Of a DNA stretch of 8,936 bases, positions 1-6,036 are shown in pieces; the first letter of the stretch is position 1; each line of letters starts with the position of its first letter. The DNA lies in assembly GCA_002322035.1 (NCBI GenBank), contig DCNF01000082.1, forward strand, positions 6,930-15,865. The letters are read 5' to 3'. The notes below the pieces were generated by a model. That model did no database searches, was not told the origin of the DNA, and saw only the letters and a program-made list of their open reading frames with translations. The stretch comes from Geobacter sp. UBA1603. Its GTDB lineage: Bacteria > Desulfobacterota > Desulfuromonadia > Geobacterales > Pseudopelobacteraceae. The position numbers and the translations under genes were made by a program.

Positions 1-1629
1 GGCGTGCGTCTACTGAGGGATTACTATCAGCTGGATCCGTTCGATCCGGCCATACCGCTGATTTTTGCCGTCGGGCCGCTCTGCGGCACCACCGCCCCCA
101 CCGCTGCCCGCATGTCAGTGGTCTCGCGTTCACCGCTGACCGGCACGATCTACGACTGCTCCGCCGGCGGCAGGTTCGCCTGGAGACTGAAAGCGGCCGG
201 ATATGACGCCCTGATGATTACCGGCAGATGCGACCGGCCGACCGCTCTGGCCATCACGGCCAACGGCTGTGAACTTCTGCCGGCTGACACGCTCCTCGGT
301 TCTGACATCCCGGCGACCGTCGCCGCCCTGAAACATCGCGGCAGCGTTGCCGCCATCGGTCCGGCCGGCGAAAACGGTGTCCTGTTCGCCAACATAATGA
401 CCGGCGAGGGCAACTCTGTCGGGCGGGGCGGGCTCGGGGCGGTCATGGGCGCCAAGAATCTCAAGGCGATTGCCGTTAACGGCGACCGCAGGCCAGCCAT
501 CGCCGACCCTGAACTGTTCGACAAAGCCCGCAGCGACGTGATACGCCTGTTCAAGGCATCACCGGTGATCTTCGGAGCGCTCGGTATCGCCGAATTCGGC
601 ACCCCGGTGCTGGTGGATCTGATGGCCCAGCGCCGCATGGCCCCCACAGCCAATTTCCGTGAGACGTTCTTTGACCGCTCCTCCAGCTACTCCGGCCCGG
701 CCATCAAGCAGGAGTGCGGCGCTAAAAAAGACGGTTGCTACGGCTGCCCTATCCAGTGCAAGAAATCCGGCGCGGATGGCGGACACCTGCCGGAATACGA
801 GACCGTCTCCCACTTCGGGGCCCTGAACAGGGTTTCCGACCTGCGCACGATTGTTGCGGCAAACACGCTCTGCAACGATCTGGGGCTGGACACGATCACC
901 GCCGCCGCCACGCTCTCGGCCTGGGGCGAAATCCGGGGACGATTCCCGACTGCGGATGAAATACCCGGACTGCTGGAGGACATGGCCCTGCGGAGAGGCG
1001 ACGGTGAACTGCTCGCTCTGGGTTCGCGACGACTGGCGGAACGGCTCGGCCGCCCCGACTGTTCCATGAGCGTCAAGTCTCTGGAACTGCCGGCCTACGA
1101 TCCGCGCGGGGCTTACGGCATGGCCCTGGCCTACTGCACAAGCCCCCGGGGCGGCTGCCATCTGCGGGCCTATCCGATTTCCCACGAGATACTGCGCAAG
1201 CCGGTGCCGACGGACCGTTTCTCCTTTTCGGGCAAGGCGCGCATCATCACCATCGCCGAGGACAGCAACGCCGCCGTCGACTCCCTGGTGGCCTGCAAGT
1301 TCTCCTTTTTCGGCGCCAGCCTGGAGGAGTACGCCGAACTGCTCACCGCTGCAACCGGCGTGGACTACTCGCCCCAGCGGCTGAAGGATATCGGCCGCCG
1401 TATCGTCCTGACCGAGCGTTTCTACAATGTTGCAAACGGCTTTTCACGGAAGGACGATTTTCTGCCTGAGCGTTTCTACACTGAAGAAGGCTCCAGCGGG
1501 GACGGAATTGCAATACGTCCCATCGACCGCAAGCGTTTCGAAGAAGAACTGGACAAGTACTACCGCATCCGGGGGCTGAACAGCGACGGGGGCTTCGATG
1601 ACCCGACGTTTCTCGAAAGACAGCCCTGA
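1..1629 (+). CDS. Tungsten-containing aldehyde:ferredoxin oxidoreductase (AOR family), 5' partial
   Basis: AOR-family enzymes oxidise aldehydes to carboxylates at a tungsten bis-pterin centre and pass electrons through one [4Fe-4S] cluster to ferredoxin in the cytoplasm. The frame is open from base 1. The GTG at 4 is probably the Val of the family's GGRGLG-(V/A)-(R/K)LL motif rather than a start, so about 35-45 N-terminal residues lie upstream. N-terminal AOR motifs are clear: GPLCGTTAPT, SPLTGTIYD and LKAAGYDALMITG, then GPAGENGVLFANIM and GRGGLGAVMGAKNLKAI. Cluster ligands are the C-x2-C-x3-C motif at bases 736-759 plus a distal Cys at 1294. His at 1159 (RGGCHLRAY) lies 45 residues before that Cys, close to the spacing of the active-site His in Pyrococcus AOR. 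The substrate cannot be read from sequence; BamB-like or GAPOR-like members of the superfamily are alternatives. The stop lies 34 bases before the PFK start. Confidence 0.93.
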   Translation, partial: GVRLLRDYYQLDPFDPAIPLIFAVGPLCGTTAPTAARMSVVSRSPLTGTIYDCSAGGRFAWRLKAAGYDALMITGRCDRPTALAITANGCELLPADTLLGSDIPATVAALKHRGSVAAIGPAGENGVLFANIMTGEGNSVGRGGLGAVMGAKNLKAIAVNGDRRPAIADPELFDKARSDVIRLFKASPVIFGALGIAEFGTPVLVDLMAQRRMAPTANFRETFFDRSSSYSGPAIKQECGAKKDGCYGCPIQCKKSGADGGHLPEYETVSHFGALNRVSDLRTIVAANTLCNDLGLDTITAAATLSAWGEIRGRFPTADEIPGLLEDMALRRGDGELLALGSRRLAERLGRPDCSMSVKSLELPAYDPRGAYGMALAYCTSPRGGCHLRAYPISHEILRKPVPTDRFSFSGKARIITIAEDSNAAVDSLVACKFSFFGASLEEYAELLTAATGVDYSPQRLKDIGRRIVLTERFYNVANGFSRKDDFLPERFYTEEGSSGDGIAIRPIDRKRFEEELDKYYRIRGLNSDGGFDDPTFLERQP

Positions 1630-1654
1630 TCAAGAGCAGGCATTTCATTTCATC

Positions 1655-1659
1655 GGAGG
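1655..1659 (+). promoter_or_regulatory. Shine-Dalgarno site deciding the PFK start
   Basis: GGAGG lies 4 bases upstream of ATG 1664. It supports that start over the in-frame ATG at 1598, which sits inside the upstream AOR gene. Confidence 0.8.
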
Positions 1660-1663
1660 CCCC

Positions 1664-2758
1664 ATGTCAAAACGCATGAAAATCTGTATCAACACCGGCG
1701 GTGGCGATGCACCCGGCCTGAACGCGGTCATCGAGGCGGTTACCATGGCTGCCTACAATCGGCAGTGGGAGGTCTACGGCATCAGGTGCGGTTATGCCGG
1801 CCTGCTGAACACCGACGAGATCATCCGCCTCACCCCGGAGAAAGTGGACGGCATTGCCAGCATTGGCGGCACGATCCTCGGCACCACCAACAAGGGCAAC
1901 CCATTCATGATGCCTGTGGCCAACGAGGTCGGTGACGTTGTCCAGCGCGACCTGTCCGACCGGGTACTGGATAATTTCAGGCGCCTGCGCTTCGATGCCC
2001 TGGTGGCAGTCGGCGGAGATGGCAGCCTGGAAATCGCCCACCGCTTTGCCGAAAAAGGGATGCCGGTGGTCGGGGTCCCCAAAACAATCGACAACGACAT
2101 GGGCGGCACGGTCATCACCTTCGGCTTTGACACGGCGGTCAGCATCGCCACCGAAGCCATCGATCGGCTTCACTCCACCGCAAAGTCCCACGATCGGGTC
2201 ATGGTGGTTGAGGTCATGGGGCGTAACGCCGGCTTCATCGCCCTCAACAGCGGTATCTCGGGCAACGCCGACGTAATTCTCATCCCGGAGATTCCTTTTG
2301 ACATCGAGAAAGTCTGCGACAAACTGATGGAGAACGAACTGAACGGCCGCAAATACGCCATCGTAGTGGTGGCGGAAGGTGCCGTGCCGGTCGGCGGCGA
2401 TGTGGTCACCAAGGGGGAAGCCGAAGGGGGACGCCAGCATGTGGTTTTAGGCGGTATCGCCGAGCATGTTGCCAAAGAGATCACCAAACGCACCGGCAAG
2501 GACTCCCGCTCCATGGTACTCGGCCACCTGCAGCGGGGTGGATCGCCGACAACCTTCGACCGGCTTTTGTCGCTCCGATTCGGTGCGGCCGCAGTCCGGG
2601 CCATTGAGCAGGGACTGTTCGATCACATGGTTGCTCTCAAGGCGCCGGATATCGCGCTTGTCCCGCTCGGTGAAGCGCTCGGAATCCAGAAGCGGGTCAA
2701 AAGCGACGGCGACACCGTGCTGACGGCAAGGGACCTGGGGATATGCTTCGGGGATTGA
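1664..2758 (+). CDS. pfk: 6-phosphofructokinase, PPi-PFK-like subfamily with ATP-type glycine
   Basis: This enzyme phosphorylates fructose 6-phosphate to fructose 1,6-bisphosphate in glycolysis. The 364-residue protein fits the bacterial PFK family. Motifs in order are GGGDAPGLN (12-20), GGDGS (117-121), PKTIDND (139-145; catalytic Asp143 and Asp145), MGRNAGFIAL, PEIPFD, VAEGA and GHLQRGGSPTTFDR. Donor-specificity positions are mixed. Gly120, equivalent to E. coli Gly104, is typical of ATP enzymes. Lys140, equivalent to E. coli residue 124, is typical of PPi enzymes. Known enzymes with this Gly/Lys pair, such as trypanosome PFK, use ATP, so ATP is the likelier donor, but this is inference. 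I chose ATG 1664 because GGAGG at 1655-1659 precedes it by 4 bases and the protein then begins just before the first strand. An in-frame ATG at 1598 would overlap the AOR gene and add 22 unconserved residues. Confidence 0.95.
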   Translation: MSKRMKICINTGGGDAPGLNAVIEAVTMAAYNRQWEVYGIRCGYAGLLNTDEIIRLTPEKVDGIASIGGTILGTTNKGNPFMMPVANEVGDVVQRDLSDRVLDNFRRLRFDALVAVGGDGSLEIAHRFAEKGMPVVGVPKTIDNDMGGTVITFGFDTAVSIATEAIDRLHSTAKSHDRVMVVEVMGRNAGFIALNSGISGNADVILIPEIPFDIEKVCDKLMENELNGRKYAIVVVAEGAVPVGGDVVTKGEAEGGRQHVVLGGIAEHVAKEITKRTGKDSRSMVLGHLQRGGSPTTFDRLLSLRFGAAAVRAIEQGLFDHMVALKAPDIALVPLGEALGIQKRVKSDGDTVLTARDLGICFGD

Positions 2759-2825
2759 GAAAGAGCCGGACAGAGCGCGGCGAGCGTTTCAACGCCCTTC
2801 CCGGCCTGCAGCCACGGGCAAAGGG

Positions 2826-3302
2826 ATGACCGCCGGGACGGTCATCATCGGCATGGGCAACCCGCTGCTCTCCGATGACGGGGTCGGTATTGCCGTTGCG
2901 AGGGGCGTTGCCGATCGTCTGCGGCACCATTCCGGGTTGTCCCTGGTGGAACCGCATACCGGTGGCATACGCCTGATGGAGGCCATGGCCGGCTTCAGGA
3001 ATGCGGTGGTTGTTGACGCAATGCTGAACGGCGCTGCTCCCGGCACAATGAAACGCTTTGATCCGGAGGATTTTATCACCACCCGGAATACCTTCTCCAG
3101 CCATGACACCGATTTTTCCACTGCCTGCGCCCTGGCCCGCCTGGCCGGGGTTTCCCTTCCGGAGCAGATTTCATTCTGGGGGATCGAGGGGCAGGAGTTT
3201 GAACTTTTCGGCGAGCGCTTTACCGAAGCGGTGTCCGCAGCGCTTCCGGTTGCGGTAGAGATAATCTCTTCCGAAATCACGGCCTGGGATCTGTCAGCAT
3301 GA
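2826..3302 (+). CDS. Hydrogenase maturation protease (HyaD/HybD/HycI family, peptidase M52)
   Basis: Proteases of this family cleave the C-terminal tail of a [NiFe]-hydrogenase large subunit after nickel insertion. The 158-residue protein has the usual length and fold pattern: VIIGMGNPLLSDDGVG (residues 6-21), GGIRLMEAM, VVVDAM, APGTM and SSHDTDF. By alignment from memory with E. coli HybD (Glu16, Asp62, His93), the nickel-sensing ligands are Asp18, Asp64 and His93, so all three are kept. ATG 2826 is the only plausible start. AAGGG directly abuts it, which is poor spacing, and the gap to the PFK gene is 67 bases. The stop overlaps the HdrA start (ATGA at 3299-3302), implying translational coupling. 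No hydrogenase subunit gene lies in this window, so the substrate is encoded elsewhere or the enzyme serves another partner. Confidence 0.9.
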   Translation: MTAGTVIIGMGNPLLSDDGVGIAVARGVADRLRHHSGLSLVEPHTGGIRLMEAMAGFRNAVVVDAMLNGAAPGTMKRFDPEDFITTRNTFSSHDTDFSTACALARLAGVSLPEQISFWGIEGQEFELFGERFTEAVSAALPVAVEIISSEITAWDLSA

Positions 3303-5251
3303 AAATCGGCATCTATGTCTGCACCTGCGGCAGCACACTGTCAAGGACTATCGACGTACCTTCAATCGCTCAAGCTGCCCTCTCCTTCCCGGATTCTCCC
3401 TCCGTTACAACCATGGATTTCATCTGTTCGGAAAACGGGCGGCGCCAGTTTGAGGATCACCTGAAGCAGGAGCAACCTGAGCGGGTCGTGGTGGCCGCCT
3501 GCTCTCCCCGGGATCACGAGACAACCTTCAGGCGCTGCATGACCAACGCCGGACTGAACCCCTACCTGCTGCAGATGGTTAATATCCGCGAACAGATCGC
3601 ATGGGTGACAGAAGACCCTGACGCCGCCACCGAAAAAGCGATCGTGGCCATCCGGGGAGCGGTCAACAGGGTTAAACTGCAGCAGCCGCTGGAAAAAATG
3701 CAGTGTGAGATCTGTCCCGACGTGCTGGTTATCGGGGCGGGTCCGGCAGGCATGAAAGCTGCTCTGGCGCTTGCCGAGGCCGGGCGCACGGTTACGGTGG
3801 TTGAAAGATTGCCGTTTATCGGCGGATTGCCGGTACGTTTTGATGAACTGTTTCCGGCATGCGAGTGCGCTCCCTGCCTGCTGGACCCCCTGATGGGAGA
3901 TCTGCTGCACGGTGAGTTCGACGGGACGGTTGAACTGCTGACCATGGCTGAACTTGCCGAGGTAACCGGTTTCTACGGTGCCTTCAATGTCACGATCCGC
4001 CAGAGAGCCCGTCATGTGTCACTCCATGAATGCATCGGTTGCGGGGCATGTGTTGAGGCCTGTCCTGCAGCCACGATGAACGAATTCCGGAATGGCACCG
4101 TCGAGCGCAAGGCGATTGACTTTGCCTTTGCCGGTGCTCTGCCCTCTGTCCCCACATTGATGGAAGACACCTGTGTCCGGTCTCGAGGCGAAGAGTGCCA
4201 GGCCTGCAAGGACATCTGCCCCATGGGCCGGGATGTCATCGACCTCGATCAGCCTGACTCGATTCTGGAACGGCATGTCGGTGCCATCATCCTTGCCACC
4301 GGTGCCGGACTGTATGACGCATCCCTGGTGACCGGCATGGGGAAAGGCGTCTTTTCCGATGTGTATGACTCATGTGAGTTCGAGCGGATGCTCTCATCTA
4401 CCGGGCCGACCGATGGCCAGATCATTACCTCACGGGGCACCACCCCGTCATCGATCGCAATCATCCATTGTGTCGGCAGCCTCGACCCTGAGCACAAACC
4501 CTACTGCTCCGGAATCTGCTGCCAGTATGCATTCATATTCAACCACCTGATTTCGGACAGACTGCCGGGAACAGCAATAACACACTTTCACCGGGAACTG
4601 GTCCTGCCGGGTAAGGAAGCGCACTCCCTTGCCCAGCAGGCACGGCACAACCAGAACACACGGTTTGTGCGCTATGAAAGCATCCATGACCTTGCCGTCA
4701 CAGCCACCGACGACGGGAAGCTTGCGATACACGCTTCAGGAAAATTGACAACTGGCGACATGGTGATCCTCTGCCCGCCGGTAATACCATCATCCGGGGC
4801 CGGAAAAATCGCCTCCATACTGGACATAAAACGTGATCAGTCCGGTTTTTTCCGCGAACTCCATGGCCGGACCGACGCTGCCCAGAGCCCTGTCAGAGGC
4901 ATTTATCTGGCCGGGGCCTGCCAGGATCCGATGGACATCAGATCAGCCATGCTTCAGGGGATGGCCAGTGCCGGCCATGTCCTGGCAGCGCTCAAGCCGG
5001 GAGGAATCATCGACATCGAACCGATCACCGCTGAAGTCGACGAAACCCGCTGCTCCGGCTGCCGGCTCTGCATTTCGGTCTGCCCCTACCGGGCCATCAC
5101 CTTCAATCACAGTCATAATGCATCGGAAATCAACGCCATTCTCTGCCGCGGCTGCGGCACCTGCGTAGCAGCCTGTCCGGCCGGCGCCATCAAAGGACAT
5201 CACTTCACATCGGACCAGATCACAGCTGAAATCAAAGGGCTTTTGTCATGA
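3299..5251 (+). CDS. HdrA-like flavo-iron-sulfur protein (CoB-CoM heterodisulfide reductase subunit A family)
   Basis: HdrA proteins carry the FAD that performs electron bifurcation or confurcation, with several [4Fe-4S] clusters, in soluble complexes. At 650 residues this matches full-length HdrA. In order it shows an N-terminal domain with CTCGS (8-12) and VVVAACSPRDHE (63-74), an FAD Rossmann motif GAGPAG (146-151), a Cys-rich stretch CECAPC (188-193), and an inserted ferredoxin domain. The insert has C-x2-C-x2-C-x3-C at 245-255 and Cys 292, 300, 303 and 307. Next come the thioredoxin-reductase-like cluster residues Cys391, 403, 407 and 408, the second flavin-domain motif GIYLAGACQDP (534-544), and a C-terminal 2x[4Fe-4S] domain (Cys 585-595 and 616-626). 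It overlaps its neighbours by 4 bases on both sides. HdrB and HdrC partners are absent here, so heterodisulfide reduction is unlikely. A BamE-like or hydrogenase-linked role fits better. BamE, HdrA and sHdr-A share this fold, so the name is by family only. Confidence 0.93.
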   Translation: MKIGIYVCTCGSTLSRTIDVPSIAQAALSFPDSPSVTTMDFICSENGRRQFEDHLKQEQPERVVVAACSPRDHETTFRRCMTNAGLNPYLLQMVNIREQIAWVTEDPDAATEKAIVAIRGAVNRVKLQQPLEKMQCEICPDVLVIGAGPAGMKAALALAEAGRTVTVVERLPFIGGLPVRFDELFPACECAPCLLDPLMGDLLHGEFDGTVELLTMAELAEVTGFYGAFNVTIRQRARHVSLHECIGCGACVEACPAATMNEFRNGTVERKAIDFAFAGALPSVPTLMEDTCVRSRGEECQACKDICPMGRDVIDLDQPDSILERHVGAIILATGAGLYDASLVTGMGKGVFSDVYDSCEFERMLSSTGPTDGQIITSRGTTPSSIAIIHCVGSLDPEHKPYCSGICCQYAFIFNHLISDRLPGTAITHFHRELVLPGKEAHSLAQQARHNQNTRFVRYESIHDLAVTATDDGKLAIHASGKLTTGDMVILCPPVIPSSGAGKIASILDIKRDQSGFFRELHGRTDAAQSPVRGIYLAGACQDPMDIRSAMLQGMASAGHVLAALKPGGIIDIEPITAEVDETRCSGCRLCISVCPYRAITFNHSHNASEINAILCRGCGTCVAACPAGAIKGHHFTSDQITAEIKGLLS

Positions 5252-5667
5252 CCGCTGCGCAGGGCTTTGAACCCAGAATCATCGGTTTCCTCTGCACATG
5301 GTGTTCCTACGCGGGCGCCGACCAGGCCGGAGGGTCGCAGAAACCATACCCTCCCAACCTAAGTGTTGTAAGAGTCATGTGCAGCGGCAGGGTCGATCCG
5401 CAGTTTATTCTTTCAGCATTTGCCAACGGAGCCGATGGTGTTATTATTATGGCGTGCCACCCAGGAGACTGCCATTATAAGGAGGGAAATTGCCGGGCTT
5501 TGCAGCGATACTCGATGCTCTGCCGAGTACTGGAAACATTCGGAATCGAGAAGGAGCGGATCAGGCTCGAATATGTATCCGCCAGCGAAGGAGAGATATT
5601 CAGAAGGATCGTTCATGAAACCGTGTCATCACTGCGCGGGCTCGGCCCGCTTGTACTCCCCGATTGA
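5248..5667 (+). CDS. MvhD-type [2Fe-2S] electron-transfer adaptor (hydrogenase iron-sulfur subunit family)
   Basis: MvhD-family proteins bridge HdrA to its electron donor: a [NiFe] hydrogenase, formate dehydrogenase, or NADH-dehydrogenase-like subunits in benzoyl-CoA reductase complexes. The 139-residue protein has every family hallmark: GFLCTWCSYAGAD with Cys16 and Cys19, VRVMCSGRVDP with Cys45, ACHPGDCHY with Cys70 and Cys75, and RLEYVSASEG. Some relatives carry selenocysteine, but here the conserved positions are plain Cys codons with no in-frame TGA. The ATG overlaps the hdrA-like stop by 4 bases, and AAAGGG about 8 bases upstream can serve as the ribosome site. Coupling to HdrA makes a one-to-one HdrA-MvhD complex likely. 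The hydrogenase or dehydrogenase that feeds it is not in the window. Confidence 0.93.
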   Translation: MTAAQGFEPRIIGFLCTWCSYAGADQAGGSQKPYPPNLSVVRVMCSGRVDPQFILSAFANGADGVIIMACHPGDCHYKEGNCRALQRYSMLCRVLETFGIEKERIRLEYVSASEGEIFRRIVHETVSSLRGLGPLVLPD

Positions 5668-5725
5668 GTGCGTGCAAAAAAACATCCGTCGGATCAGGAA
5701 CTGCTGAATCAATCACAAACCTGGC

Positions 5726-5731
5726 AAGGAG
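5726..5731 (+). promoter_or_regulatory. Strong Shine-Dalgarno site of the tusA-like gene
   Basis: AAGGAG is placed 9 bases before ATG 5741. It is stronger than the sites of the preceding coupled genes, consistent with independent translation initiation after the 73-base gap. Confidence 0.75.
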
Positions 5732-5740
5732 ACATCTGCA

Positions 5741-5962
5741 ATGGCGACATCCGTACTTGATGCCCGTGGGCTAAAATGCCCGCAACCGACACTTAAAATC
5801 ACCGTCATGGCAGTAAAAATGAAGCCGGGTGACATTCTTGAAGTCATGGCCGACTGTCCGACATTTGAGAAAGACGTGCGGGACTGGTGTCTCCGTGCCA
5901 AGAAAACGTTGCTGTGGATCAAAGAAGAGGGAACGGCGAAGAAAGCCCAGATTCAGTTCTGA
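5741..5962 (+). CDS. tusA: TusA/SirA-family sulfur carrier
   Basis: TusA-family proteins carry persulfide sulfur on a conserved Cys in the cytoplasm and hand it to tRNA thiolation, molybdopterin synthesis or sulfur-redox enzymes. The 73-residue protein has the signature DARGLKCPQPTLK with active Cys13 in the C-P-x-P motif, the expected small alpha/beta length, and the later motif GDILEVMADCPTFEKDV. Two extra cysteines (39, 50) are present; Cys39 is common in relatives. AAGGAG at 5726-5731 lies 9 bases before the ATG, the best ribosome site in the cluster. It sits 73 bases after mvhD in the same direction, so it may be the last gene of the redox operon. A role in sulfuring the AOR tungstopterin, or in sulfur/selenium metabolism, is inference. 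The symbol denotes the family, since TusA paralogues differ in function. Confidence 0.92.
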   Translation: MATSVLDARGLKCPQPTLKITVMAVKMKPGDILEVMADCPTFEKDVRDWCLRAKKTLLWIKEEGTAKKAQIQF

Positions 5963-5967
5963 AACGG

Positions 5968-6036
5968 ATGCCGATCACTTCAACCTCTATTCTGACAGCG
6001 TATCTGCGCCTCATGGTGCAGCTATTACCGTCGTGA
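5968..6036 (+). other. Possible 22-codon leader ORF overlapping the transporter start
   Basis: Between tusA and the MFS gene, an ATG at 5968 opens a 22-codon frame (MPITSTSILT...LLPS) that ends in TGA at 6034-6036. That stop overlaps GTG 6033 in a GTGA junction. The upstream ribosome site is weak, and the frame is short enough to arise by chance. If translated, it would couple ribosomes into the otherwise poorly signalled GTG start of the transporter. Confidence 0.25.

Noticed and set aside
559..1185. Minus-strand open frame of 208 codons opposite the AOR gene
   Set aside because: Its composition is that of a shadow (Gly, Ala and Arg rich), there is no family resemblance, and it lies entirely within conserved AOR sequence.
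1598..1663. Upstream ATG extending PFK by 22 residues
   Set aside because: It overlaps the AOR 3' end, adds unconserved residues and has no ribosome site, while ATG 1664 has GGAGG at the right place.
1667..2440. Long minus-strand open frame opposite PFK (257 codons)
   Set aside because: It is the antisense shadow of a strongly coding PFK gene in GC-rich DNA. It has no recognisable domain and no ribosome site I could identify.
2759..2825. Terminator or promoter between PFK and the protease
   Set aside because: Only a GCGTT/AACGC pair with a 2-base loop is visible, too tight to form, with no T-run. No convincing -35/-10 pair was seen, so read-through is likely.
5248..5667. Possible selenocysteine in the MvhD-type protein
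   Set aside because: Some relatives use selenocysteine, but all conserved positions here are TGC or TGT and no in-frame TGA occurs before the normal stop.
5684..5694. Small palindrome ATCCG-T-CGGAT upstream of tusA
   Set aside because: Its five-base arms around one base cannot make an RNA hairpin and are short enough to be chance; nothing else suggests an operator.
5829..6032. MFS start at ATG 5829
   Set aside because: This would overlap most of the well-supported tusA-like gene. The extra residues are basic, non-membrane sequence that looks like out-of-frame tusA.
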